Shown here one piece after another: positions 46,195-54,624 of a DNA stretch of 64,000 nt. The translations under genes were made by a program, and so were the position numbers. The notes beneath the pieces are model-generated. The model saw only the letters and a list, made by a program, of their open reading frames with translations, did not search any database and was not told the DNA's origin. The stretch comes from Sphingobium sp. Its GTDB lineage: Bacteria; Pseudomonadota; Alphaproteobacteria; Sphingomonadales; Sphingomonadaceae. The stretch covers positions 1 through 64,000 of the forward strand of contig JAHFPV010000004.1 of assembly GCA_023266575.1 (NCBI GenBank), given 5' to 3'. The stretch's first letter is position 1; each line of letters starts with the position of its first letter.

Positions 46195-46638
46195 TTAGTC
46201 CGCGCTGGCGGCGCGCGTCGCCGGGCCGAGTTTACGCAGCAGAGCATTGAGCGTGCGGACTTCTTCCGCGCTCAGCCGTGCCGTCATACGAGCATCAGAC
46301 TTGCGCAGTGCATCCACCATGACCGGCACCTGCGCCTCTCCACCGGGCGTCAGCCACAGCGCGTTGGTGCGCAAGTCGCGACCAGGCCGCCGCTCGACCA
46401 GGCCGCGCTCTGCCAATATATTGACCAGCTTCATCGCGCTGGACCGATTGATGCTGAGCGCCCGGCCCAGGGCGGTCTGGTCGCAGCCCGGATTGTCACG
46501 GATCAGGATGAGCGCGGTCAGCTTGGCGGGCGACAGATCATGGTCCGCCATTGCGGCGCGCGCGTCCGCATCTAACTCCAGATGCACGCGCTGGATCTGA
46601 TAGCCCACCAGCCCGCGCAGATCCGCCCCCTTTTTCAT
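46195..46638 (-). CDS. MarR-family regulator, FerR-like
   Basis: A 147-residue MarR-type winged-helix protein (core QTALGRALSINRSSAMKLVNILAERGLVERR; wing GRDLRTNALWLT). It lies between ferA and the divergent aldehyde dehydrogenase and is flanked by two copies of the same operator. In SYK-6 the MarR-type FerR represses ferBA and is relieved by feruloyl-CoA or other hydroxycinnamoyl-CoA; the synteny and operator pattern suggest the same scheme, with autoregulation through the 46663 site. Confidence 0.83.
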   Translation of the reverse strand: MKKGADLRGLVGYQIQRVHLELDADARAAMADHDLSPAKLTALILIRDNPGCDQTALGRALSINRSSAMKLVNILAERGLVERRPGRDLRTNALWLTPGGEAQVPVMVDALRKSDARMTARLSAEEVRTLNALLRKLGPATRAASAD

Positions 46639-46662
46639 CCCTGCCTTTATCCTCTTGCCAAA

Positions 46663-46683
46663 ATTGTATCACAGGCGCACAAA
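46663..46683. promoter_or_regulatory. ATTGT-N11-ACAAA motif between MarR and aldehyde dehydrogenase
   Basis: Near-exact dyad 24 nt before the MarR start (minus) and 79 nt before the aldehyde dehydrogenase start (plus). It repeats 19 of 20 bases of the ferA-proximal site, inverted, which is good evidence for a real operator of this MarR protein. Confidence 0.7.
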
Positions 46684-46762
46684 TACATGCTACAGGCTCG
46701 CGTCGCACAAAGCGATAGCCAAAGCCGTTCCGAATCAGGATTTGCAGTCAAGGAGAGCGATA

Positions 46763-48181
46763 ATGGATCATGAATACCGCCTGTTGATCGACGGCGAACT
46801 GGTGCCGGGCGTCAGCATGTTCGATGTGGTGAACCCGGCGACGGGCGCTGCCTTTGCCTCCGCGCCCAAGGCCGACGAGGCGCTGCTGGAGCGCGCTGTT
46901 GCCGCCGCCAAGCGCGCGCTGCCCGCATGGTCCGCGCTGCCGGTCGATGAACGGGCCGCACTGGTCAACAAACTCGCCGACGCGCTGGAGGCGCGGATCG
47001 GGGAATTTGCCAGCCTGCTGACGGCGGAACAGGGAAAGCCGCTGGATCAGGCCGGATACGAGATTATGGGCAGCGTGTTCACGCTGCGCGGTTTTGCCGC
47101 GATGCGGGTCGAACCCAAGGTGCTGAAGGATGAAGGCGGCAACCGCGTTGTCGAACATCGCACCCCGCTGGGCGTCGTCGCGTCGATCACGCCTTGGAAT
47201 TTCCCGATGATCCTGCTGATGAACAAGCTGGGTCCGGCACTGGTGACCGGCAATACGATGATTGCCAAGCCCGCGCCCACGACGCCGCTGACCACATTGT
47301 TGTTCGGCGAACTGGCACAGGCGATCCTGCCGCCGGGCGTGTTCAACATCGTGTGCGACCAGAATGAGCTGGGCGCGCTGATCACCGGCCATCCTGACAT
47401 TGCCAAGGTCGCCTTCACCGGATCGACCGCAACCGGCAAGAAGGTGATGGCGTCGTCGGCGGGCACGGTGAAGCGGGTGACGCTGGAACTGGGCGGCAAT
47501 GACGCGGCGATCGTGATGGACGATGTCGACGCCAAGCTGGCGGCGAAGAAAGTCTATCAGGGCGCGATGACCAATGCCGGGCAGATCTGCGTCGCGATCA
47601 AGCGCGCCTATGTCCCCACCCCCATGTATGACGAATTTTGCGATGAACTGGCCAAACTTGCCAATGAAGCGATCGTCGATGACGGGGCCAAGCAGGGGAC
47701 GACGATCGGCCCGGTGCAGAACAAGATGCAGTTCGACAAGGTAAACGCCCTGATCGAGGACGCCCGCACCCGCGGCACGGTGATGACCGGCGGCGCGCCG
47801 CTCGACCGGGCGGGCTATTTCATTGCGCCCACTATCGTGCGCGATCTGGACGATGATGCGCCGCTGGTGCGTGAAGAGCAATTCGGCCCGGTGCTGCCGG
47901 TGCTGAAATATGACGACATCGACGATGTGATCGCCCGCGCCAATGACAGCGATTACGGGCTGGGCGGTACGGTGTGGGGCAAGGATCTGGCCCGCGCCAC
48001 GGCGGTCGCGATGAAGATCGACAGCGGCACGGTGTGGGTCAACCAGCATCTGGCGATCGACGCCAACATCCCGTTCCGGGGCGTGAAACAGTCCGGCCTT
48101 GGCGCGGAACTGGGCGAAGCGGGGCTGCTGGAATATACCCAGGCGCATATCGTCAATTCGGTGGAATTTGCCGACGCCTGA
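46763..48181 (+). CDS. NAD(P)-dependent aldehyde dehydrogenase
   Basis: Aldehyde dehydrogenase superfamily enzyme of 472 residues with catalytic Cys276 (NAGQIC) and Glu242 (LELGGN), the NAD-site loop TPWNFP (143-148) and FTGSTATGK (218-226). ATG 46763 follows AAGGAGAG; an upstream in-frame ATG would add an unlikely extension through the operator. Divergent from the FerR-like gene and under the same operator, so oxidation of vanillin (to vanillate for LigM) or a related aromatic aldehyde is likely, although SYK-6 vanillin dehydrogenase LigV is not recognisably this subgroup. Ends in a strong terminator. Confidence 0.85.
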   Translation: MDHEYRLLIDGELVPGVSMFDVVNPATGAAFASAPKADEALLERAVAAAKRALPAWSALPVDERAALVNKLADALEARIGEFASLLTAEQGKPLDQAGYEIMGSVFTLRGFAAMRVEPKVLKDEGGNRVVEHRTPLGVVASITPWNFPMILLMNKLGPALVTGNTMIAKPAPTTPLTTLLFGELAQAILPPGVFNIVCDQNELGALITGHPDIAKVAFTGSTATGKKVMASSAGTVKRVTLELGGNDAAIVMDDVDAKLAAKKVYQGAMTNAGQICVAIKRAYVPTPMYDEFCDELAKLANEAIVDDGAKQGTTIGPVQNKMQFDKVNALIEDARTRGTVMTGGAPLDRAGYFIAPTIVRDLDDDAPLVREEQFGPVLPVLKYDDIDDVIARANDSDYGLGGTVWGKDLARATAVAMKIDSGTVWVNQHLAIDANIPFRGVKQSGLGAELGEAGLLEYTQAHIVNSVEFADA

Positions 48182-48204
48182 TTTCTTATCCTGATGGGGC
48201 GCAA

Positions 48205-48246
48205 AAAGGGCCGGAGAAGCAGATCGCTCCTCCGGCCCTTTCTTTT
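48205..48246 (+). terminator. Intrinsic terminator after aldehyde dehydrogenase
   Basis: Twelve-bp perfect stem (AAAGGGCCGGAG 48205-48216, CTCCGGCCCTTT 48230-48241), 13-nt loop, then a T-rich tail (TCTTTTT). Confidence 0.92.
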
Positions 48247-48348
48247 TGACATTTTCGCGTCGCCCATATGACGTATTCAGAATTTTCGTTCGCGCGGTCA
48301 TCATAGCCTCGACCCAGGAATTGGCCCCCTTTGTCGAGGAACTTCCCT

Positions 48349-49092
48349 ATGCGTTTCGTCCCTATGGTGACTGCCGCCGTTACCGCTGCCACCCTGATCG
48401 CCGCCACCGTCCCTGCCAGTGCGCACGGCATCTGGTTCGCCCAGCGCGCGCGTCAGATTGCCCTGGTCTATGGCGTTGGCGCGGATGATCTGGATGCGGT
48501 CAAGCGGCTGCCGATGATCAAGTCTGTCGCTGGCTATGACGCCGATGGCGCGCCGGTGACGACGTCACTGCGCGCGGCTGGCGTTGTGCCGGTGGTCGAT
48601 AGCGACGAGCCGGTTGCGATCGTCGCGGCGGTTATGGATTATGGTCTGTGGAGCCGGACGCCCGATGGCGAGTGGCATAATAAGGGCCGCGACGAAGTGC
48701 CGACCGCCGCGCTGGCCGAGCATAATTGGAAATATGCCGTCCATCTGACGCAGGTGCCGACCAAGCCGCTGCCGATCATTCCGGGTCATATGCTCCAGAT
48801 CGTTCCTGTAGACCCTGCCATCCCGCAGAAGATGGGACAACCGATGAAGGTGCGCGCCCTCTATCAGGGCAAGCCGATGGCGGGCGTCACGGTCATGACC
48901 GATTATGTCAATGATCCCGACGAAGCCGCCGTCAAGACGGGTGCTGACGGCACGGCGACCATCACGCTGCGCAATCAGGGTCTGAACGTGCTGATGGGCA
49001 TCTATGTCGGCCCTGCGGACGACAAGACAAAGGTCGACCATGTCGAATATCGCGCGTCACTGTCCTTCGTCCTGCCGCATCTGCCCGAATAA
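48349..49092 (+). CDS. DUF4198-domain periplasmic metal-related protein
   Basis: A 247-residue exported protein with signal peptide (ATLIAATVPASAHG, cut near residue 26; mature protein begins with His near the N-terminus). The DUF4198 family holds periplasmic accessory proteins of cobalt/nickel uptake (NikK-type) and forms beta-rich domains; a C-terminal Ig-like half (AGVTVMTDYVNDPDEAAVKTGADGTATI) is visible. ATG 48349 follows GAGGA. First gene of an operon with a His-bearing small protein, HupE, an anchor protein and an acyltransferase. Role in handling a metal ion is likely; the metal is not defined. Confidence 0.75.
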   Translation: MRFVPMVTAAVTAATLIAATVPASAHGIWFAQRARQIALVYGVGADDLDAVKRLPMIKSVAGYDADGAPVTTSLRAAGVVPVVDSDEPVAIVAAVMDYGLWSRTPDGEWHNKGRDEVPTAALAEHNWKYAVHLTQVPTKPLPIIPGHMLQIVPVDPAIPQKMGQPMKVRALYQGKPMAGVTVMTDYVNDPDEAAVKTGADGTATITLRNQGLNVLMGIYVGPADDKTKVDHVEYRASLSFVLPHLPE

Positions 49093-49118
49093 TCCAGTTT
49101 GCCAAGGAGTTTGATCCC

Positions 49119-49499
49119 ATGAACAGCGCATTTTTCCGCACCGGCATCGCCGCGATCGCCCTCATCGCCGCGCCTGTAATGCTGCACGCTCATGGCAGCA
49201 TGAAGCCGCAGCATGGCGGCCTCGTCCAGATGTCGGGTGAGACGATGATGGAACTGGTCGCTGGGCCAAAGGGCGTCGACGTCTATCTGAGCGAGGAGGA
49301 TGAACCACTGGCAGCGGCAGGCTATACCGCCAAGCTGACCCAGAGCGTCGCCGGTGCCAAGACCGAGGCGGCGCTGAAACCCGCAGGCGGCAACAGGCTG
49401 ACCGCGCCGGGCTTCAAGACTGCCAAGGGGGCCAAGCTGGTCGTCGCGCTGGTCGACAAGAGCGGCGCCAAGATTTTCGCCACCTTCCAGGCGAAATAA
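49119..49499 (+). CDS. Small exported protein in HupE operon
   Basis: A 126-residue protein with a signal peptide (IAAIALIAAPVMLHAHG). The mature N-terminus HAHGSMKPQHGG is His- and Met-rich, a plausible metal-binding patch, like the His-leading N-terminus of the DUF4198 protein. The rest is a small beta domain without a recognised family. AAGGAG precedes the ATG and it follows the DUF4198 gene by 26 nt. Likely a periplasmic metal chaperone for the HupE carrier, by context. Confidence 0.65.
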   Translation: MNSAFFRTGIAAIALIAAPVMLHAHGSMKPQHGGLVQMSGETMMELVAGPKGVDVYLSEEDEPLAAAGYTAKLTQSVAGAKTEAALKPAGGNRLTAPGFKTAKGAKLVVALVDKSGAKIFATFQAK

Positions 49500-49510
49500 G
49501 GAGCCGGTCG

Positions 49511-50239
49511 ATGCGCAGCGCGATCCTCCCCCCGTCTTTCTCTCCAGGCGTGCGGCGGGTCGCGTTGCTGCTGATCGCCCTGTTGCTTGCGCTGCTCAGC
49601 CAGGCGGCGCTGGCGCATGGCGTCGATGAGAATGACAAGGCCTTCATCGAGGGCGCGTCGGGCGTCAATATCATCCCCTACATGTATCTGGGGGCCAAAC
49701 ATATGGTCACCGGTTATGACCATTTGCTGTTCTTGGCGGGGGTCATTTTCTTCCTCTACCGGATGAAGGATGTCGGCGCTTACGTAACCTTGTTCGCGAT
49801 CGGCCACAGCACGACTTTGCTGCTGGGCGTATTGTTCGACATTCGCGCCAACCCCTTTCTGATCGACGCGATCATCGGCCTGTCGGTGGTCTATAAGGCG
49901 ATCGACAATCTGGACGGGTTCCGCACCTGGTTTGGCCTGTCGCCCAATCCCAAGGCGGCGGTGCTGATCTTCGGTTTCTTCCACGGCTTTGGTCTGGCGA
50001 CCAAATTGCAGGAGTTGACACTCGCGAAGGAAGGAATGATATATAATCTCATTAGCTTCAACGTCGGGGTCGAGCTGGGCCAGTTCATGGCGCTGGCGAT
50101 CATCCTGCTGCTGATGAATCTGTGGCGCATGAGCGGGAGTTTCCAGCGCTCCGCCATTTTCGCCAATGCTGCGCTGATGACGGCAGGCTTCGTTCTGGTC
50201 GGCTTTCAGCTGGCCGGTTATTTCACGCAAGGGGCATGA
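49511..50239 (+). CDS. HupE/UreJ-family membrane protein
   Basis: A 242-residue integral membrane protein with a signal-like first helix (VALLLIALLLALLSQAALAHG) and about six further helices. The HupE/UreJ motifs are seen: HMVTGYDHLLFLAGVIFF, FAIGHSTTLLLG and FGFFHGFGLATKL, with the conserved His/Asp residues. The family transports nickel or cobalt in the hydrogenase and urease systems, but no hydrogenase or urease genes are here. Third gene of the operon; starts 11 nt after the small protein. Confidence 0.82.
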   Translation: MRSAILPPSFSPGVRRVALLLIALLLALLSQAALAHGVDENDKAFIEGASGVNIIPYMYLGAKHMVTGYDHLLFLAGVIFFLYRMKDVGAYVTLFAIGHSTTLLLGVLFDIRANPFLIDAIIGLSVVYKAIDNLDGFRTWFGLSPNPKAAVLIFGFFHGFGLATKLQELTLAKEGMIYNLISFNVGVELGQFMALAIILLLMNLWRMSGSFQRSAIFANAALMTAGFVLVGFQLAGYFTQGA

Positions 50240-50240
50240 C

Positions 50241-50840
50241 ATGACAGCATCCGCGCTTCCCACCCGCATCACCCCGTCGCCTGCCACGCTGGCCAAGGCG
50301 ACCGCCGGCGCGGCGATCGCCGCCGCGGCGATCCTGACCCTGTTCGTGCTGCCTGCCGAATATGGGATCGACCCTACGGGAGTCGGCGGCGCTCTGGGGC
50401 TGACGGGCATGGTCGCGGTCAAGACGGATGCACCCGAAGCTACCGCCGCGCCCGTTGCGACTGCATCGGCGCTGCCGACCGGGGCCAGCATCGCGCGCAC
50501 CGGCACGCTGCGACAGGACGCAATGACTATCACCCTGGCGCCGCATAGCGGGCAGGAGGTGAAAGCGCATATGCAGGCGGGCGACAGTTTCGTGTTTAGC
50601 TGGACCACCACCGGCGGGCCGGTGAAGGTCGATATGCATGGCGAGAAGCCCGATGCTGCCGAGGGTGAATTCACCAGCTATTGGGAAGAGCGCGCACAGA
50701 CCAGTGCGCAGGGCAGTTTCACCGCGCCCTTTGCCGGCACCCATGGCTGGTACTGGCGCAACAAGGGCGACACACCCGTGACCGTGACGGTAAAAACCGC
50801 CGGTTTCTACAAGGATCTCTTCCAGCCCAAGGGCGCGTGA
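50241..50840 (+). CDS. Membrane-anchored protein with periplasmic beta domain
   Basis: A 199-residue protein with one N-terminal membrane anchor (about residues 20-42, AGAAIAAAAILTLFVLPAEYG), an Ala/Thr/Pro linker and a C-terminal beta domain (residues 90-195) rich in Trp (SFVFSWTTTGGPVKVDMHG; HGWYWRNKG). Sphingomonad genomes carry similar 'transmembrane anchor' proteins next to hupE. The His/Met/Trp patches might bind a ligand, but no function can be given. It begins one base after the HupE stop. Confidence 0.65.
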   Translation: MTASALPTRITPSPATLAKATAGAAIAAAAILTLFVLPAEYGIDPTGVGGALGLTGMVAVKTDAPEATAAPVATASALPTGASIARTGTLRQDAMTITLAPHSGQEVKAHMQAGDSFVFSWTTTGGPVKVDMHGEKPDAAEGEFTSYWEERAQTSAQGSFTAPFAGTHGWYWRNKGDTPVTVTVKTAGFYKDLFQPKGA

Positions 50841-50863
50841 AGCAGAGGATAGAGGGACAGATT

Positions 50864-52078
50864 ATGAGCAGCATTGCGGGCCATGCGCCCCCCACCGCCT
50901 ACAGCCCTAGCGTCGCCTCACCGGTCGCAGCCGCCAAGGCGCGCACGCGACTGATCGCCATCGACGCGCTGCGCGGCCTCGTCATGCTGTTCATGCTGGT
51001 CGATCATGTGCGCGAGACTTTTTTCCTGCATTTGCAGGTGACCGATCCGGTCGATGCGAACACGACCGATCCGGGGCTGTTTTTCACACGGCTGCTGTCG
51101 ACCTTCTGCGCGCCGACCTTTGTGGCGCTGACCGGCCTGTCGGCCTGGCTCTATGGCCAGTCGCACAGCAAGGGTCAGGTGTCCGAATTTCTGCTCAAGC
51201 GCGGGCTGTTCCTGATCTTTCTGGAAATGACCGTGGTTGGCTATGCCTGGCCGACGCAGGCGCCTGCTTTTCCGCCGACGGCGATCTGGTTGCAGGTGAT
51301 CTGGGCGATCGGCATTTCCATGGTGGCACTGGCGGCACTGCTGCATTTGCCGCGAGCCGCGCAATTTGGCGTTGGGCTGGCGATTGTCTGCCTGCACAAT
51401 CTGCTCGATCCCATTCGGCTGACCGCAGACCAGCCCGGCTATGTTGCCTGGGCGATCCTGCATCAGCGGTCGCTGATTGAATTTGGCGGCGCGGCGATCA
51501 AGACCACCTATCCGGTGTTGCCGTGGATCGGCGTTATCCTGCTGGGCTATGCCTGCGGGCCATGGTTTGCCAAGGGCAGCGACCCGAAGCGGCGCATCCG
51601 CCGCCTCGTCGCGCTGGGGCTGGGGCTGATCCTGGGTTTCGTTGCGATCCGCTATCTCAATTTTTACGGCGACAAGCCGTGGTTCGTGGCGGAAACGCCG
51701 CTGCGCACGGTGATGAGCTTTCTCGCGCTGACCAAATATCCGCCATCCCTGCTGTTCCTGATGCCGACCGTGGGCACCGGCTGCCTGCTGCTTGCCTTGT
51801 TCGAGACATATGAGGACAGCGCGGTGATGCCGCATCTGGCGCTGCTAGGCGGGGCGCCGATGTTTTATTACATTCTGCATCTCTACGTCTTGAAGCTGAT
51901 CTACAATGTCGCGCTCGTCCTCTACGGGCCGACCAAGGGCAAGGTGTTCGGGGTCGATAATCTGTCGACCGTGTGGATCTGGGTCGCGCTGCTGATCCTG
52001 CCGCTTTACTTTCCGACCCGCTGGTTCGCGCAGCTTAAACAGCGGCGCAAGGATATCTGGTGGCTGAAATATCTGTGA
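50864..52078 (+). CDS. DUF1624/heparan-alpha-glucosaminide N-acetyltransferase-like membrane protein
   Basis: Polytopic membrane acyltransferase-like protein of 404 residues, about ten helices. The opening RLIAIDALRGLVMLFMLVDH (residues 27-46) is the conserved start of the DUF1624/DUF5009 family related to HGSNAT and OPT-type acyltransferases, with the histidine of the first helix. ATG 50864 lies after AGAGGGAC; earlier in-frame codons overlap the preceding gene. Likely acylates a sugar or glycolipid. Last gene of the operon, followed by a terminator. Confidence 0.78.
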   Translation: MSSIAGHAPPTAYSPSVASPVAAAKARTRLIAIDALRGLVMLFMLVDHVRETFFLHLQVTDPVDANTTDPGLFFTRLLSTFCAPTFVALTGLSAWLYGQSHSKGQVSEFLLKRGLFLIFLEMTVVGYAWPTQAPAFPPTAIWLQVIWAIGISMVALAALLHLPRAAQFGVGLAIVCLHNLLDPIRLTADQPGYVAWAILHQRSLIEFGGAAIKTTYPVLPWIGVILLGYACGPWFAKGSDPKRRIRRLVALGLGLILGFVAIRYLNFYGDKPWFVAETPLRTVMSFLALTKYPPSLLFLMPTVGTGCLLLALFETYEDSAVMPHLALLGGAPMFYYILHLYVLKLIYNVALVLYGPTKGKVFGVDNLSTVWIWVALLILPLYFPTRWFAQLKQRRKDIWWLKYL

Positions 52079-52088
52079 CGGGGTCAAG

Positions 52089-52121
52089 TGGCCGCTTTCT
52101 TAAGGCAGGCGGCCATTTTTT
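52089..52121 (+). terminator. Intrinsic terminator after the acyltransferase gene
   Basis: Seven-bp GC stem (TGGCCGC 52089-52095, GCGGCCA 52109-52115) followed by six T residues, 11 nt after the stop codon. Confidence 0.8.
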
Positions 52122-52391
52122 GGCGGTTTTGCCATCTTTGCTGCGAAAATCTGGCGCAGCATTTTAATGCCGTAACGACCATCGATTCACAATTTTGCGC
52201 CGTCCTATGCGCCAAGTTTGACGGAATATGTCTGGAACTCATCCTAGCCTGAACAGCAAGAAGAGGTGGCACAAACACCCCGTGGCCCGGCACCCGATGA
52301 CAGGACAAACAGTCCGCGTCGGATATAAAAGACCCGCCGGTCCCCGCTTCGCAGGACGTTCGGAACAGCGATTTTTTAAGGGGATTTCATC
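52122..52391. other. Intergenic promoter region of the siderophore receptor
   Basis: No gene seen. It holds an inverted repeat TGCTGCG (52139-52145) and CGCAGCA (52155-52161) about 230 nt before the receptor start, which might be an operator. I looked for a canonical Fur box (GATAATGATAATCATTATC-like) and did not find one. AAGGGGATTTCATC before 52392 is the ribosome-binding region. Confidence 0.45.
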
Positions 52392-54524
52392 ATGCGACCA
52401 TCATCCACATTCCGTCTGGCGATGATTGCCAGCACCGCCGCCATCGCGTTGCCGACTTCCGCGATCGCGCAGGCACCCGCCGCCGAAACCAGCGACATCG
52501 TCGTTACGGGCCTCAAGCGCCAATATTTCGGCGACACGCCGGTTAAGGAAATCCCGCAGGCGGTCCAGTTCCTGGAAGGCAAGCTGCTTAACGATCTGAA
52601 CATCACGCGGCTCGACACCGCGCTGGAGTTGGCGAGCGGCATTTCCAAGCAGAATAATTTTGGCGGGTTGTGGGACAGTTTCGCGATCCGCGGCTTTGCT
52701 GGCGACGAGAATTTTCCGAGCGGTTTCCTGGTCAACGGCTTTAACGGTGGCCGCGGCTATGGCGGCCCGCGCGATGCGTCGAATGTCGAGCGGATCGAAG
52801 TGCTAAAAGGCCCCAACTCCGCGCTCTTCGGGCGCGGCGAGCCAGGCGGCACAGTCAACATCGTCAGCAAGAAGCCGACCTTCAAGGAAGGCGGCAGCTT
52901 TTCGGTCGCGGGCGGCAAGTGGGACACGTATCGCGTCGAGGGCGACTATAATCTGCCCATCACCGATACCGTCGCCATCCGCCTGACGGGTGCGGTCGAA
53001 AATGCCGAAAGCTTCCGCGACACGGTGGAGACGCGCAAATATGTGCTGAACCCGTCCTTCCTGGCGAAACTGTCGGACAAGACGATTTTCACCTATGAAC
53101 TGGAATATGTGAACCAGGAAGTGCCGTTCGATCGCGGCGTGGTGGCGATCCCGACCGTGGCGGCGGCTGGCACGACCTATACGCTGGGGGCCATCCCCAA
53201 CACGCGGTTTCTTAGCAATCCCAATGACGGCCCGATCGCGATCGAAGTGCTGGGCCATCAGGCGCAGCTGCAGCATGACCTGAGCGACGATTGGGTTGTC
53301 ATGCTGGGTGCTGGCTATAAGGACACCACGTTCGAGGGCTTTTCGAGCGATCCTGAACTGGCGCTGGGACGGCAGTTGATCGACAATGACGGTCGCACTC
53401 TGTCCCGCCAGCGCCGCTATCGCGATTACAGTACCAAGCACATGGTGTTCCGTGGCGAAATCAGCGGCAAGCTGGAAACCGGATCGATTGTCCACAATAT
53501 CCGCGTCGGTGCGGACTGGGACAAGTTCGAGATCGAAACGTTCCAGAACCGCTATCGTCCAACCGCTGTTGACCAGTCCTATTCGATCGACATTTTCAAC
53601 CCCAACTACACCATCGCAGTACCGACAGCAGACAAATATGCGGTGATCCAGAATTCAACCGAAGTGCAGAAGGCCTGGGGCGTCTATGCGCAAGACCAGA
53701 TCGAGATCACCGAACAATTCAAGGTCCGGTTCGGGGGCCGTTATGATCATTTCAATCAGGATATCGTCAACCGGATCAACAACAGCAATCCGAACACCAC
53801 CTATTCCAAGTTCAGCCCGATGGCGGGATTGGTGTTCGAGCCAACTAAAAGTCTGTCCTTCTATGCCAGCTATGGCAAAGGTTTCCGGCCGAACAGCGGC
53901 GTCGATGCGGCTAACAACCCCTTCGCGCCGGAAATCAGCAAAAGCTATGAGGTCGGTGCGAAATTCGTGACGCCGGACGGCCGGATCACCAGCACACTCT
54001 CACTCTACAAGATGAAGAAGAGCAACGTATTGACCGCCGATCTGCTGACTGGCCTGTCGGTGGCGGTCGGTGAAGCCAAGAGCCAGGGGGTGGAGTTCGA
54101 CGTCAACGCCAAGCTGCCCGCCGGGTTCGAGCTGTTCATGACCTATGCCTATACCGATGCAGGATGGGCGGACACCTATCCGACCGCCGGGGTTCTCAAA
54201 AATGATCCACTGATCAACATTCCCAAGCATCAGGGCAATATCCTGTTGTTCAAGAATTTTGCGATCGGCGATCATGAAGCGATGCTGGGCGCGGGCGTGA
54301 ACCATGTCGGTAAGCGCCTTGGCCAGACAGCGGCGAATTTCTATCTGCCCAGCTACACCATCGCCAAGCTATTGGCGTCGGTGACAATCAATGACCAGTT
54401 CAAGCTGTCGGCCAATGTCGATAATCTGTTCGACAAGAAATATTATGCCAGCTCCTATGCAGCCCTGTGGGTGCAGCCGGGCACGCCCCGTTCCTTCACG
54501 GTGCGTGGCACGTTCAACTTCTAA
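52392..54524 (+). CDS. TonB-dependent siderophore receptor
   Basis: Outer-membrane receptor of 710 residues with signal peptide (MIASTAAIALPTSAIAQ). TonB box DIVVTGL (about residues 36-42), plug with SNVERIEVLKGPNSALFGRGEPGG and C-terminal GTFNF; the pattern is TIGR01783-like (ferrichrome/hydroxamate type). No STN signalling domain, so no direct sigma/anti-sigma control through it. The following PepSY-TM gene is the usual partner for reductive iron release from siderophores. Between them lie two hairpins. Confidence 0.9.
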   Translation: MRPSSTFRLAMIASTAAIALPTSAIAQAPAAETSDIVVTGLKRQYFGDTPVKEIPQAVQFLEGKLLNDLNITRLDTALELASGISKQNNFGGLWDSFAIRGFAGDENFPSGFLVNGFNGGRGYGGPRDASNVERIEVLKGPNSALFGRGEPGGTVNIVSKKPTFKEGGSFSVAGGKWDTYRVEGDYNLPITDTVAIRLTGAVENAESFRDTVETRKYVLNPSFLAKLSDKTIFTYELEYVNQEVPFDRGVVAIPTVAAAGTTYTLGAIPNTRFLSNPNDGPIAIEVLGHQAQLQHDLSDDWVVMLGAGYKDTTFEGFSSDPELALGRQLIDNDGRTLSRQRRYRDYSTKHMVFRGEISGKLETGSIVHNIRVGADWDKFEIETFQNRYRPTAVDQSYSIDIFNPNYTIAVPTADKYAVIQNSTEVQKAWGVYAQDQIEITEQFKVRFGGRYDHFNQDIVNRINNSNPNTTYSKFSPMAGLVFEPTKSLSFYASYGKGFRPNSGVDAANNPFAPEISKSYEVGAKFVTPDGRITSTLSLYKMKKSNVLTADLLTGLSVAVGEAKSQGVEFDVNAKLPAGFELFMTYAYTDAGWADTYPTAGVLKNDPLINIPKHQGNILLFKNFAIGDHEAMLGAGVNHVGKRLGQTAANFYLPSYTIAKLLASVTINDQFKLSANVDNLFDKKYYASSYAALWVQPGTPRSFTVRGTFNF

Positions 54525-54534
54525 AACAGGTGTC

Positions 54535-54609
54535 GGGGAGGCGTTCGCGCCTCCTCTTTCAGGGCCGCTGGCGACATTTCTCCTCCTGTCGTCAGCGGCC
54601 CTTTTCGTT
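54535..54609 (+). terminator. Tandem hairpins between siderophore receptor and PepSY gene
   Basis: First hairpin: GGGGAGGCG-type arm 54535-54543 pairs with CGCCTCCTC 54548-54556 (TTCG tetraloop), followed by TTTC. Second: a 15-bp stem 54561-54575 with 54588-54602, followed by TTTCGTTT. They sit only 16-60 nt before the PepSY start, so they may reduce rather than end transcription into it. Confidence 0.75.
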
Positions 54610-54624
54610 TCAGAGGGATGTCCC

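Noticed and set aside
46763..48181. 2,5-dioxopentanoate dehydrogenase partner of KdgD
   Set aside because: It is 40 kb from kdgD and shares an operator with the ferulate genes, so an aromatic aldehyde is more likely.
52122..52391. Fur box before the siderophore receptor
   Set aside because: No sequence close to the canonical 19-bp Fur box was found; only an unrelated 7-bp inverted repeat is present.
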